The notes beneath the pieces were generated by a model. The model was not told the DNA's origin. It did not search any database and saw only the letters and a program-made list of their open reading frames with translations. Positions 15,931-24,028 of a DNA stretch of 64,000 nt are shown here, piece by piece. A program made the position numbers and the translations under genes. Source of the stretch: PALSA-911 sp963743035 (lineage in GTDB: Bacteria; Pseudomonadota; Alphaproteobacteria; Acetobacterales; Acetobacteraceae); contig CAVUOB010000012.1 in the NCBI GenBank assembly GCA_963743035.1, positions 1-64,000 of the forward strand, written 5' to 3'. The first letter of the stretch is position 1, and each line of letters starts with the position of its first letter.

Positions 15931-17360
15931 GCCCGAAAGAGCCCCCGATGCCGTTCAAGCATGATTTCGACGCCACCTCGCTGCGCGAGTACGACATTCG
16001 CGGCATCATTGGGCAGACCCTGAGTGCCGCGGACGCCTTCGCCATCGGCCGCTGCTTCGGCTCGATCATGGTACTGGAGGGCGGGCGGAATGTGGTGGTC
16101 GGCTATGACGGGCGGCTGTCCAGCCCGGCGCTGGAAGCGGCGCTGGTGGACGGGCTGAAGGCAAGCGGCCTGGACGTGATCCGCATCGGCCGCGGGCCGA
16201 CGCCGATGCTGTATTACGCGGCGACGCGGCTGCGCGCCGCCGGCGGCATCATGGTCACGGGCAGCCATAATCCGCCGAACTACAACGGCTTCAAGATGAT
16301 GCTGGGCGGCAAGCCGTTCTTCGGCGCGCAGATCCGGCGCATCGGCGAGATGGCGGCCAGCGGCGATGTGGTGCCCGAGGCCGCCGGCAACGATCTGTCG
16401 ATCGATATCGCCGCCGACTACGCCGCCCGCCTGGCCGGGGATTACGATGGCGGCGAGCGCGAGCTGAAGGTGGTCTGGGACAACGGCAACGGCGCCGCCG
16501 GCGAGGTGCTGCAGCGCCTGGTGCGCCAGTTGCCCGGGCACCACACGGTGCTGAACGGCATCGTCGACGGCAATTTCCCCGCCCATCACCCGGACCCGAC
16601 CGTGCCGGCCAACCTAGTGCAGCTGATCGACGCCGTGGCCGCCGAGGGCGCCGATCTCGGCATCGCGTTCGACGGCGATGCCGACCGCATCGGCGTGGTC
16701 GACGACAAGGGCCAGATCCTGTACGGCGATCAGCTTCTGGTGGTGCTCGGCCGCGACATGCTGGCGCGCCATCCCGGCGCCACCATCATCGCCGATGTGA
16801 AGGCCAGCCAGGTGCTGTTCGACGAGATCGCCCGCGCCGGCGGCAAGCCGCTGATGTGGAAGACCGGGCATTCGCTGATCAAGGCGAAGATGAAGGAGAC
16901 GGGTTCGCCGCTGGCCGGCGAGATGTCGGGCCATATCTTCTTCAACGACGAGCATTGGTACGGCTTCGATGACGCGCTGTACGCCGGCGTGCGGCTGCTC
17001 GGCATCGTCGGGCGGATGGGCACGAAGCTGTCGGTGGTGCATGAGGCGATGCCGCATGTGATCAACACGCCGGAGCTGCGTTTCAACTGCGACGACCGGC
17101 GCAAGTTCGGCGTGATCGAGGAGGTTGCGGCGCGGCTGCAGAAGGACGGCGCCGATGTCGCCGCCATCGACGGCGTGCGGGTGAAGACGCCGGATGGCTG
17201 GTGGCTGCTGCGCGCGTCCAACACCCAGGCGGTGCTGGTGGCGCGCTGCGAGGCGAGCAGCGAGGCGGGGCTGGAGCGGCTGAAGATGGCGCTGGTGGCG
17301 CAGCTTGAGGCGTCGGGCCTGCCGGCGCCGGATTTCTCGGCGGCGAACGCCGGGCATTAG
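15927..17360 (+). CDS. phosphomannomutase/phosphoglucomutase
   Basis: Interconverts hexose-6- and hexose-1-phosphates. The phosphoserine loop TGSHNPP (Ser113), the metal-binding DGDADRIG and the sugar-binding GEMSGH plus the C-terminal phosphate-binding RASNTQ-type motif are intact in about 477 residues, the AlgC/PgmG type. ATG 15927 overlaps the galU stop; ATG 15948 is an alternative start closer to the conserved sequence. With galU it would supply UDP-glucose, and possibly mannose-1-phosphate, for surface polysaccharide. Confidence 0.92.
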   Translation: MSPKEPPMPFKHDFDATSLREYDIRGIIGQTLSAADAFAIGRCFGSIMVLEGGRNVVVGYDGRLSSPALEAALVDGLKASGLDVIRIGRGPTPMLYYAATRLRAAGGIMVTGSHNPPNYNGFKMMLGGKPFFGAQIRRIGEMAASGDVVPEAAGNDLSIDIAADYAARLAGDYDGGERELKVVWDNGNGAAGEVLQRLVRQLPGHHTVLNGIVDGNFPAHHPDPTVPANLVQLIDAVAAEGADLGIAFDGDADRIGVVDDKGQILYGDQLLVVLGRDMLARHPGATIIADVKASQVLFDEIARAGGKPLMWKTGHSLIKAKMKETGSPLAGEMSGHIFFNDEHWYGFDDALYAGVRLLGIVGRMGTKLSVVHEAMPHVINTPELRFNCDDRRKFGVIEEVAARLQKDGADVAAIDGVRVKTPDGWWLLRASNTQAVLVARCEASSEAGLERLKMALVAQLEASGLPAPDFSAANAGH

Positions 17361-17370
17361 GGGTCGCTGC

Positions 17371-17387
17371 CGGGGACATTGTCCCCG
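17371..17387. terminator. hairpin after the phosphomutase gene
   Basis: CGGGGACATTGTCCCCG forms a seven-base-pair stem with a three-base loop, eleven bases after the stop. No strong T-run follows. With the next hairpin it probably ends transcription from both converging sides. Confidence 0.55.
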
Positions 17388-17425
17388 TGTGATCGATGCT
17401 CCCTGTCTGATGGATCATTGTGCTT

Positions 17426-17448
17426 ACGTCCGCCCATCCGGCGGACGT
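17426..17448. terminator. second hairpin between convergent genes
   Basis: ACGTCCGCC (17426-17434) pairs with GGCGGACGT (17440-17448) around a five-base loop, midway between the phosphomutase and MAPEG gene ends. The symmetrical stem suits a two-way terminator. Confidence 0.5.
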
Positions 17449-17495
17449 CAAGCCCAATCCGGATTCGAGGCAGCCTATAGCGACAGCCTCCCTGG

Positions 17496-17999
17496 CTAGA
17501 ACAACCAGACCGCGACAGCCCAGCCAAGAGCGGTAAGGCTGGCGCCGAAGCTCGCGGCCATGCCGGGCGCGCGCAGCAGCGGCGCGGCCAGGTAGCCGGC
17601 CCAGAACGCCAGCCGGGCCAGGGCGAAGACCGGCGCCAAAGCGAGCACTTCCGCCATGCGCGGCGCCGGCACGCCGGCGGCGAGCGCCAGGATGGCGGGG
17701 GTCAGGATCGCCATCTGCTCGACGCTGTTGCTGATCACCCGCTGGTTCACCCGCAGGAACGGCCCATCCTTGCCGGCGGTCGGGTCGAAGCTGCCTTGCC
17801 AGAAGCGCGCGGCCATCTGCGCCGCGACCATCGCCGCCAGCACCGCCGCGGCGGCAAGCAGGGACGCCGCCGCCAGGCCCAGGCGGACGGACATGCTGGC
17901 GGCGGCGGGATCGGTCGGGATCAACGCGGCCAGCAGCCGCCAGGCCAGGAAGCCGGCGACGGCGCCGGCGGTGCCCAGCAGCAGCGACAGGCCGCGCAC
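17496..17999 (-). CDS. MAPEG family membrane protein
   Basis: Integral membrane protein of the eicosanoid/glutathione-metabolism superfamily, 167 residues. It has four predicted helices and the family core FLRVNQRVISNSVEQ, which carries the conserved RxxxNxxE/Q-type pattern that binds glutathione in characterised members. GTG at 17999 is the only plausible start; the ribosome site is weak. Bacterial MAPEG proteins are poorly characterised, so the substrate is unknown. It ends convergently with the phosphomutase gene. Confidence 0.8.
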   Translation of the reverse strand: MRGLSLLLGTAGAVAGFLAWRLLAALIPTDPAAASMSVRLGLAAASLLAAAAVLAAMVAAQMAARFWQGSFDPTAGKDGPFLRVNQRVISNSVEQMAILTPAILALAAGVPAPRMAEVLALAPVFALARLAFWAGYLAAPLLRAPGMAASFGASLTALGWAVAVWLF

Positions 18000-18032
18000 C
18001 GCCGGTTCCGGTCCTGGCCCCTAGCCCGCGCC

Positions 18033-18989
18033 CTAGACCGGGCCTTCGCGGCCCATTTCCAGGTATTTCTCCCGCCGCCGGCGCCGCAGCGCCGCGGCGT
18101 CCAGGCCGAGCAGCGGGGGCAGCGACGCGGCCACGGTGTCGGCCACGGCGGCGATGGTGGCGGCGGGGTCGCGATGGGCGCCGCCGAGCGGTTCGGGGAT
18201 CAGCGTGTCGATCAGCTTCAGGCGCAGCAGATCGTCCGCGGTCAGGCGCAGCGCCTCCGCGGCGGTGGCCGCCTGGGCGGCGTCGCGCCAGAGGATGGAG
18301 GCGCAGCCCTCCGGCGAGATCACCGAATAGATCGCGTGTTCCAGCATCAGCACCCTATCCCCGGCGGCGAGCGCGATGGCGCCCCCCGATCCGCCCTCAC
18401 CGATGATGGTGGCGATCAGCGGCACCGGGGCTTCGAGGCAGGCCTCGATCGAGCGCGCGATGGCCTCCGCCTGGCCGCGCGCCTCGGCGTCGATGCCGGG
18501 GAAGGCGCCGGCGGTGTCGACGAAGGTGAGGATCGGCAGGCCGAAGCGGCCGGCGAGTTCCATCAGCCGGCGCGCCTTGCGGTAGCCTTCGGGCCTCGCC
18601 ATGCCGAAATTGCGCGCCACGCGGGTCTCGGTGTCGTTGCCCTTCTCGGTGCCGAGCACGACGACGGAACGGCCGCGGAAACGGCCGAGGCCGCCGACCA
18701 CGGCGGCATCGTCGGCGAAGGCGCGGTCGCCGGCCAGCGGGGTGAAATCGGTGATCAGCGCGGCGATGTAGTCGAGCGCCTTTGGCCGGTCCGGGTGGCG
18801 CGCGACCTGCGCCTTCTGCCAGGGCGTGAGCTTGGCGTAGGTGGCGCGCAGCTGCTTGTCGGCCTTTTCGGTGAGCTTGCCGACTTCTTCGGTGATGTTG
18901 ATGCCGTCAGGCTCGGACATCCGCCGGAGCTCTTCGATCTTGCCCTCGAGCTCGGCGATGGGTTTTTCAAAGTCCAGGAAGTGGCGCAT
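18033..18989 (-). CDS. accA: acetyl-CoA carboxylase carboxyltransferase subunit alpha
   Basis: Part of the carboxyltransferase that moves CO2 from biotin to acetyl-CoA, the committed step of fatty acid synthesis. The 318-residue sequence begins HFLDFEKPIAELEGKIEELR and contains GRSVVVLGTEKGND, FVDTAGAFPGIDAEARGQ and the oxyanion-forming IIGEGGSGGAIAL, all typical. Length and motifs are normal. It lies downstream of a small regulator gene on the same strand; co-transcription is possible. Confidence 0.95.
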   Translation of the reverse strand: MRHFLDFEKPIAELEGKIEELRRMSEPDGINITEEVGKLTEKADKQLRATYAKLTPWQKAQVARHPDRPKALDYIAALITDFTPLAGDRAFADDAAVVGGLGRFRGRSVVVLGTEKGNDTETRVARNFGMARPEGYRKARRLMELAGRFGLPILTFVDTAGAFPGIDAEARGQAEAIARSIEACLEAPVPLIATIIGEGGSGGAIALAAGDRVLMLEHAIYSVISPEGCASILWRDAAQAATAAEALRLTADDLLRLKLIDTLIPEPLGGAHRDPAATIAAVADTVAASLPPLLGLDAAALRRRRREKYLEMGREGPV

Positions 18990-19052
18990 GGGCGCGGCTT
19001 TAGCACGATTCAGCGAGGTTGGAAGGGCCTGGACCGGATCCGGGAGCGGCGC

Positions 19053-19494
19053 CTAGGGGCGGGCGAGACGCCTGGCCGTGCGCAGCAGGATCTGGCGGTC
19101 TTCCGGCGAGCAGGCGCGGTACAGCCGCAAGATCGCCAGCTCGTCGCCGGTGGCGGGGCGTGTGGGGGTGTGCATGTCGATGCCGAACATCAGCTGTTCG
19201 ACATGCGTCTCCAGCACGGCGGCGATGCGGGTGAGGTTGCCGGTGATCTGCCCGGCGCGCCCGGTCTCCCACTGCGCCACGGCGCTGCGCGACACGCCGA
19301 CGGCGGCGGCAAGCTGATCCTGCGTCCAGCCACGCGCCGTGCGGGCGGCGCGTATGCGCGTGCCGATCTCCGCCGGGGTGGGCTCCCCCCGGCCGGTATC
19401 GGCAGGCGCATCAGCCTGGCCGGAGTCGAGCTTGGCGGGGGCTGGCCGGCACTGTCCGGGGCGGGTCTGGATCCGGTAGGTGGGATTTGATCAT
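19053..19494 (-). CDS. XRE-family HTH regulator, probable frame break near the N-terminus
   Basis: A helix-turn-helix is readable on the minus strand: TPAEIGTRIRAARTARGWTQDQLAAAVG, followed by VSRSAVAQWETGRAG and NLTRIAAVLETHVEQLMFG, then a C-terminal segment ending RRLARP at 19053. The only in-frame starts for that frame lie inside the helix-turn-helix (GTG 19295), which would remove half of it. ATG 19494 opens a neighbouring frame (MIKSHLPDP), so a one-base shift between about 19430 and 19490 is likely. The gene may therefore be intact in the organism. Its upstream region (19500-19530) is AT-rich, consistent with a promoter. DNA target unknown. Confidence 0.6.
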
Positions 19495-19620
19495 GCCGCC
19501 AGCTTACGTTATTTGAACTGACATTTCCAGCAAAATCGGATGGCAGCCGCGCCCTGCCGGCGCTGCATCGTCCGCCCATGTGGAAAGGGTCGGCCAACTC
19601 CGCCCCGTCCCCGGGCGTCA

Positions 19621-19653
19621 GCGCCAGGGACGCGCCAGGGACGCGCCAGGGAC
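19621..19653. repeat. 11-bp tandem repeat, three copies
   Basis: GCGCCAGGGAC occurs three times in a row between the XRE gene and the DUF3126 gene. It is non-coding and seems to be simple slippage; the 11-base unit would place copies on the same face of the DNA helix. Confidence 0.6.
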
Positions 19654-19670
19654 GCTTGGGAGCGGGCGGC

Positions 19671-19910
19671 CTAGCGGCCGCGGGCGCGCGGCAGAGCGAC
19701 GTTGGGCAGGTCTTCGTCGAGGATGGAGATCGTCAGCGAGAACGACACCTCCCCATCCTCGTCGTCGCGATGGACGGTGCCGATGAACTCGTCGCCCACG
19801 CGCACTTCCACACTGCCGCCCTTGCGTTTGGGCACATCGATGTGGATGCGGTCATTGCCCAGCGTGGCGCGCAGATAGGCCTGCACGCGTGCGATATCGG
19901 TCTCGTTCAA
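19671..19910 (-). CDS. DUF3126 family protein
   Basis: Small 79-residue cytoplasmic protein, function unknown. The sequence IARVQAYLRATLGNDRIHID, VEVRVGDEFIGTVHRDDEDGEVSF and SILDEDLP matches the alphaproteobacterial DUF3126 pattern of short beta-strands and acidic loops. ATG 19910 is preceded by a purine-rich GGAGG box. It is divergent from the HTH pair at 20.1 kb across a 214-base gap. Confidence 0.8.
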   Translation of the reverse strand: MNETDIARVQAYLRATLGNDRIHIDVPKRKGGSVEVRVGDEFIGTVHRDDEDGEVSFSLTISILDEDLPNVALPRARGR

Positions 19911-20059
19911 ACCAGCCTCCTATGCAAGCCGGCCAGGCGCCGGCTCCAAGATTCCGTCCCCGTAGCCCGGCAGCGCCCTGTCCGGCTAGTGCCGATTGCG
20001 CGAATGGCGCCAGGCCCGGCGTGGCGATGTTAGTCATACCGTCTTTCACGTTATTAATA

Positions 20060-20088
20060 TTGACTCATTCACGTCAATCGGACTAACT
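20060..20088 (+). promoter_or_regulatory. candidate sigma70-type promoter of the HTH/DUF6362 pair
   Basis: TTGACT (20060-20065) and CTAACT (20083-20088) are separated by 17 bases in an AT-rich island (20040-20110) unlike the surrounding DNA. Two TTCACGT copies lie about 23 bases apart across the -35 box and may be regulator sites. A single GANTC site (GACTC) overlaps the -35 box. Prediction only. Confidence 0.4.
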
Positions 20089-20124
20089 TCCGTTCGTTCC
20101 TGTTTTGTTCGAACGGAGGCAGCC

Positions 20125-20415
20125 ATGGCGAAGAAGCTCCAATGGACCGCGGCCCAGGACCTGACCATCCGCCGCATGCGCATCGAGGGGGCCACCTGGG
20201 ATGCGATCGCCGCCGTACTGGGGGTCTCTCGCTACACCGTGATCGAGCGTGGCCGGCGCATCGGCGCGCCCCGCCCGCCGCCGGAGTTCAGGCCAGCGCC
20301 GGAGGACCCGAATCGGGACCCGCTGCCGGCCGGGCACCCGCGCAGCTGGTCGGCGATCACCGACGGCACGCTGCTGGAGGGCACGCCCTATCCCCTGCCC
20401 TGCTTCGTCCGCTGA
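20125..20415 (+). CDS. small helix-turn-helix protein (GcrA-like N-terminus)
   Basis: A 96-residue protein whose first 50 residues form a helix-turn-helix: WTAAQDLTIRRMRIEGATWDAIAAVLGVSRYTVIERGRRIG. This resembles the N-terminal domain of GcrA and AsnC-like homeodomain folds. The rest is Pro-rich and ends with LLEGTPYPLPCFVR. A GGAGG box lies seven bases before the ATG. The gene is followed after 57 bases by a DUF6362-like gene on the same strand, a pairing found in alphaproteobacterial and phage-derived segments. DNA-binding is inferred; the target is unknown. Confidence 0.75.
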   Translation: MAKKLQWTAAQDLTIRRMRIEGATWDAIAAVLGVSRYTVIERGRRIGAPRPPPEFRPAPEDPNRDPLPAGHPRSWSAITDGTLLEGTPYPLPCFVR

Positions 20416-20472
20416 GCCGCAGCGCCTGCCCGTCCCCCCCGAGACATTTGCGAGACATTTGAAGGAAGCAGC

Positions 20473-20955
20473 ATGCATCCGATTCCCGCCGATTTTTCCC
20501 GATTGCACGGCGGCGACCTGCCGGACGAACGCCCGGACGAACGCCCAGACGAACGCTATATCGTCGCCCGGCTGGAAGCGGCCGGGGCGACCCTGCTGGC
20601 GCTGCCGCAGAGCGGATTTTCCACCCGGCTGCGCACCTCGTCGCTGGATATCGTGCGCAATGCCATGGAGGCCTACGGCGCCGGCGAAGCGCGCCTGCGC
20701 CCGCCGGTGCCCTCGGCGCGCAAGATCGACGAGATGGAACAGGCGCTGGCTTGGATCCCGCTGATCCCGCAGGACCGCTACGTGCTGCGGCGGATCGTCG
20801 GCGCGCGCGCCCTGGTCAGTCCGCTGACCGGGCGGCATTTGTTCACCTGGCGGCGGCTGGCGGCCAGCATCGGCGCCGACCACAAGGCGGTCCAGCGCTG
20901 GCACGGCCAGGGAGTGGCGATGATCGTCGCAGCGCTGGCGGCACAGCGGCGCTGA
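20473..20955 (+). CDS. DUF6362-like protein with PDER repeats
   Basis: A 160-residue protein of unknown function. The C-terminal half, YVLRRIVGARALVSPLTGRH, then LFTWRRLAASIGADHKAVQRWHGQG, matches the DUF6362 pattern, including a possible helix-turn-helix (HKAVQRWH). Near residues 16-28 there are three PDER units encoded by a 12-base tandem repeat (about 20520-20556). It probably acts with the HTH protein just upstream. No phage structural genes are nearby, so the pair is either domesticated or normal chromosomal content. Confidence 0.7.
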   Translation: MHPIPADFSRLHGGDLPDERPDERPDERYIVARLEAAGATLLALPQSGFSTRLRTSSLDIVRNAMEAYGAGEARLRPPVPSARKIDEMEQALAWIPLIPQDRYVLRRIVGARALVSPLTGRHLFTWRRLAASIGADHKAVQRWHGQGVAMIVAALAAQRR

Positions 20956-20959
20956 GCGC

Positions 20960-21484
20960 CTATTTCGCCGGTGCCGTTCCCGGCATGTTTGCCATGCCGT
21001 GATCCATGCCGCGGGCAGCTGGCGCGCCGGCGCCGGGCCTGACCACGCTGGCGGCGACCTCCACCGTGCCGGCCTTCTCGAAGCGCAGCGTCACCGGCAG
21101 GCTGGCGCCGGCGGTCAGCGCCTGCTTCAGGCCCATCAGCATGATGTGGTAGCCGCCCGGCGCCAGCTTCACGGTGCCGCCGGCGGGAATGTCGATGCCG
21201 GCGACCGGGCGCATCTTCATCACGCCGTTGTCGTCGATGCTTTCATGCAGTTCGGCCTTGCCGGAAGCGGCGGAGGCGACGCCGGTCAACCGGTCCGCCG
21301 GGCCGGTGTTGACGATGGTCAGGAACAGCCCGCCCACCCCGCCCGCGGGGGCGGCACGGGCGAAGGCGTCGGTGACCCGGATCGGCCCCGCATGCGCGGT
21401 GTCTTCGGCGCGGGCGGCCAGGCCGAGCGTCAGCGGGGCCGCCAGCAGGACGGCGGCGAGGAGGCGGACAAGGCGATGCGGCAT
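20960..21484 (-). CDS. pcuC: periplasmic copper chaperone PCu(A)C
   Basis: Delivers Cu(I) in the periplasm, typically to the CuA site of cytochrome c oxidase with Sco. After a signal peptide (LVRLLAAVLLAAPLTLGLAARA), the DUF461 domain shows the copper ligands in ELHESIDDNGVMKMRPV and GGYHIMLMGL (His and Met pairs) and a Met/His-rich tail (GMDHGMANMPG). 174 residues, normal. It ends only five bases from the convergent DUF6362-like gene. It is the last gene of a six-gene leftward copper operon. Confidence 0.92.
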   Translation of the reverse strand: MPHRLVRLLAAVLLAAPLTLGLAARAEDTAHAGPIRVTDAFARAAPAGGVGGLFLTIVNTGPADRLTGVASAASGKAELHESIDDNGVMKMRPVAGIDIPAGGTVKLAPGGYHIMLMGLKQALTAGASLPVTLRFEKAGTVEVAASVVRPGAGAPAARGMDHGMANMPGTAPAK

Positions 21485-21501
21485 GGCTGGAGCTCCGGTC
21501 G

Positions 21502-22131
21502 TTACAGCTGCTTGGAAAGTTCGGCGGCGATCTGCTCGGCGCTGGCGTCGGCGCGCAGCGGGGCGATGAACCGGCCGTCCGGGCCGAGCAGGTACAGCAC
21601 GGAGGAATGGTCCATCGTGTAGTCGCCCGGACCGTCGCCGGTGCGGTGCGGGGCGTAGTAGACGCGGTATTCCTTGGCCACCGCCGCGATCTCCGCCTCG
21701 GTGCCGGTCAGGCCGATCAGGCGGGGCGAAAACGCGGCGACGTATTGCTTCATCACCGCCGGCGTATCGCGCCTGGGGTCGACGGTGATGAAGACCGGGC
21801 GGATGCGCTGGGCCTTCGGGCCGAGCTGGTCCAGCGCCTCGGTGAGCTGGTTCAGCGTGGTCGGGCAGACATCCGGGCAGAAGGTGTAGCCGAAATAGAC
21901 CACCGCGTAGGCCCCGTGCAGGTCCTTGTCGGTGAAGCGCTTGCCGTCGGCGTCGGTCAGCGCGAAGGGGCCGCCGATGGCCGGCCCCATGGAGGTGGAG
22001 CCGCCGAGCCACAGCGTCGCACCGGCGCCGAGCAGCAGCACGCCGAGGAACAGCCCGATCATGCCGAGCAGGAACCTGCCATTGCCCTCGCGGGGCGGTC
22101 CGGCGGGCGGTGGATCAGTGGGTGTGGACAT
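21502..22131 (-). CDS. SCO1/SenC family copper protein
   Basis: Membrane-anchored thioredoxin-fold protein that reduces and metallates the CuA centre of cytochrome oxidase. It has a single N-terminal helix (FLLGMIGLFLGVLLLGAGA), the copper-binding CPDVC motif in YFGYTFCPDVCPTTL, and the distal His in DYTMDHSSVLYLL. ATG 22131 is favoured because of its GGGGAG box; the gene overlaps the upstream CopD-cytochrome gene by 17 bases. 209 residues. Confidence 0.94.
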   Translation of the reverse strand: MSTPTDPPPAGPPREGNGRFLLGMIGLFLGVLLLGAGATLWLGGSTSMGPAIGGPFALTDADGKRFTDKDLHGAYAVVYFGYTFCPDVCPTTLNQLTEALDQLGPKAQRIRPVFITVDPRRDTPAVMKQYVAAFSPRLIGLTGTEAEIAAVAKEYRVYYAPHRTGDGPGDYTMDHSSVLYLLGPDGRFIAPLRADASAEQIAAELSKQL

Positions 22132-23569
22132 GTGGCGCTCCCCGAGATGGGCGGTTGCTTGTATCGGCGGTGAAATTCGGGTTGTTGGCACGGATGAAGT
22201 CGATCAGCTCCCAGATCGCCTGTTCATCCAGCGTGGCGGCGAAGCCGGGCATGACCAGGCGCGGCGCGCCGTCCGGACCGGGCTCGCCGTCGATACCATG
22301 GCTGATCCACCAGAACAGCTCGCCATCGTCATGCTCCAGCAGATGCGCCGCCGTCAGGTCGGCCGGGGGCACCGGCAAGGAGCGGGCGAGCGGACCGTCG
22401 CCCCGCCCGCCCGGGCCGTGGCAGGCCACGCAATGGGTGGCGTAGAGCGCCCGCCCGGCGATCACCGAGGCAGCGGCGCCGTCGGTCGGGGAGCGGCAGT
22501 AGCTGGTCGGATAGGCCGGCACCAGCAGCACCGTCAGATGCGGCAGGGCGGCGATCGTGACCAGCACGACGACCGGCAGCGCCATCAGGCGCAGCCGCCG
22601 CCGGATCAGCGCCGCGGCCAGCAGCGCCCAGGCGGCAACCAGCGCGATAGCGGCCAGGACGGGTTCCAGCACCAGCCCCGGCGCTTCCGCGCCGGCCTGC
22701 AGGATCGCCAGCGATGGCCGCCATGCAAACGGCCAGACCGGCTGTTCGTGCGCCGCCGGCGGCAAGGCCGCCAGCCAGGCGGCGGCGGAGAGGACGCAGA
22801 GGCCGAGCCCGGTTTCCACCGCGACGCTCACCCGCAACATCCCCGGCCCGCTGCCCGGCAGGCCGCTCGCCGACAGCCGGGGGGTCAAAACCAGCCGGTT
22901 GATTGCCGCAAGCGTCAGCAGCGAAGCGAACAGAGCGAGCTTCAGCAGGATAACGTGGCCATAGGCGGTGCCCAGCAAGCCGCCCAGCCCGCCGAGCTGT
23001 GCCGAGGCGAGCGCCAGGGCGCTGCCGGCCACCGCCACCACCGCGGCGATCCCCAGTCCGGAGAAGCGCTGCGCCGCCAATGTGGCGTCCGGGCCGCGCA
23101 GTAGCAGCAACAGCGCCGGCAGCGAACCGAGCCAGGCGCCGACGGCGAGCAGATGCAGGATCTCGGCCGCGAAGATCGCTCCCTCGCCGTTGACCGCATG
23201 GGTGAGTGCGGCCTCCGAGACCAGCGCGAGCGCGGCCAGCACCATCGCCGGGATGGACAGCCCGGCGCGGCATAGCAGCAGCGCGAAGGCCAGGAAGGCC
23301 GCGCGGGCGAGCACGACGTGCCCGAACCAGGTCTGCGTCAGCACGATCGCCAGCGCGCCGGGGAGCGCCGCGGCCGTGTCGACCTCGGCGATCGCGGCCG
23401 CTTCCAGCACCAGCCAGGGCAGCAGCGTCAGCAGCGCCGCCGCCAGGGCAATCCAGGCGATGCGGGCGAGCGGGCCGGGCCCCGATCTCGCCGGCATCAG
23501 CAGCCGCCCGGCGAGCAAAGTGCCGAAGCCCGTGCACAAGGCGGCCAGGTGCAGCGCGCGCAGCAGCAC
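22115..23569 (-). CDS. CopD-type membrane protein fused to cytochrome c
   Basis: The first 350 residues hold about eight or nine membrane helices of the CopD/YcnJ copper-transport family (LTHAVNGEGAIFAAEILHLL, LGSLPALLLLLRGPDA). The C-terminal 100 residues are a monoheme cytochrome c domain with CVACHGPGGRGDGP and a later Met ligand in RLVMPGF. The fusion suggests coupling of copper transfer to redox chemistry at the membrane, which is inference. It starts at GTG 23569; no ATG suits the N-terminus. It overlaps the Sco gene downstream and follows CopC. Confidence 0.85.
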   Translation of the reverse strand: MLLRALHLAALCTGFGTLLAGRLLMPARSGPGPLARIAWIALAAALLTLLPWLVLEAAAIAEVDTAAALPGALAIVLTQTWFGHVVLARAAFLAFALLLCRAGLSIPAMVLAALALVSEAALTHAVNGEGAIFAAEILHLLAVGAWLGSLPALLLLLRGPDATLAAQRFSGLGIAAVVAVAGSALALASAQLGGLGGLLGTAYGHVILLKLALFASLLTLAAINRLVLTPRLSASGLPGSGPGMLRVSVAVETGLGLCVLSAAAWLAALPPAAHEQPVWPFAWRPSLAILQAGAEAPGLVLEPVLAAIALVAAWALLAAALIRRRLRLMALPVVVLVTIAALPHLTVLLVPAYPTSYCRSPTDGAAASVIAGRALYATHCVACHGPGGRGDGPLARSLPVPPADLTAAHLLEHDDGELFWWISHGIDGEPGPDGAPRLVMPGFAATLDEQAIWELIDFIRANNPNFTADTSNRPSRGAPHVHTH

Positions 23570-23608
23570 CAGCGGCGGGGTACGTCGGGTCCATGGCGGA
23601 AGCCCCGC

Positions 23609-24028
23609 TCAGGATCCGCCCGACCCCGGCGCAGGGGGCAGTATGGTGAAGGTGAAGTTGCCTTCGGTCTTATGGGTATCGACCGAGGTCACTTTCCACG
23701 CCACCCGGTAGGTGCCCGGAGGCAGCTTCTGCAGCCCGACGATCAGGCGCGTGGCCTGATTGGGGTCGCGGTGCAGATCGTCGCGATCGACGCGCGTGCC
23801 GGCCGCGTCGGTGACGCGGATGCTGCTGAAGGCGGGTTCCACCGCTTCACTGAAGACCAGCGACAGCTGATCGGGCGCCGCATGGATCGACGCACCGACC
23901 CGCGGCTCCGCACCGACCAGAAAGGCGTGCGCCTGCGCCGGACGCATGTCCATCAGACCCAGGCCCGCCAGCGCAACGGCCACCCCCAGGGCGAACCGGC
24001 GACGGGACAGCACCACCGCGCTCACCAC
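23609..24028 (-). CDS. copC: CopC family copper-binding periplasmic protein
   Basis: Small cupredoxin-like protein, 139 residues, with a twin-Arg-like signal region (SRRRFALGVAVALAGLGL). The mature protein begins with the His ligand segment AHAFLVGAEPRVGAS and retains later ligand region VDTHKTEGNFTFTI, as in CopC/YobA/PcoC. It overlaps the upstream beta-barrel gene at a GTGGTGA junction, so translation is coupled. It precedes CopD in the operon, as in other copper clusters. Confidence 0.9.
   Translation of the reverse strand: MVSAVVLSRRRFALGVAVALAGLGLMDMRPAQAHAFLVGAEPRVGASIHAAPDQLSLVFSEAVEPAFSSIRVTDAAGTRVDRDDLHRDPNQATRLIVGLQKLPPGTYRVAWKVTSVDTHKTEGNFTFTILPPAPGSGGS

Noticed and set aside
20125..20955. 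prophage remnant
   Set aside because: Only two small regulatory-type genes are present, with no integrase, structural or lysis genes and no attachment repeats.
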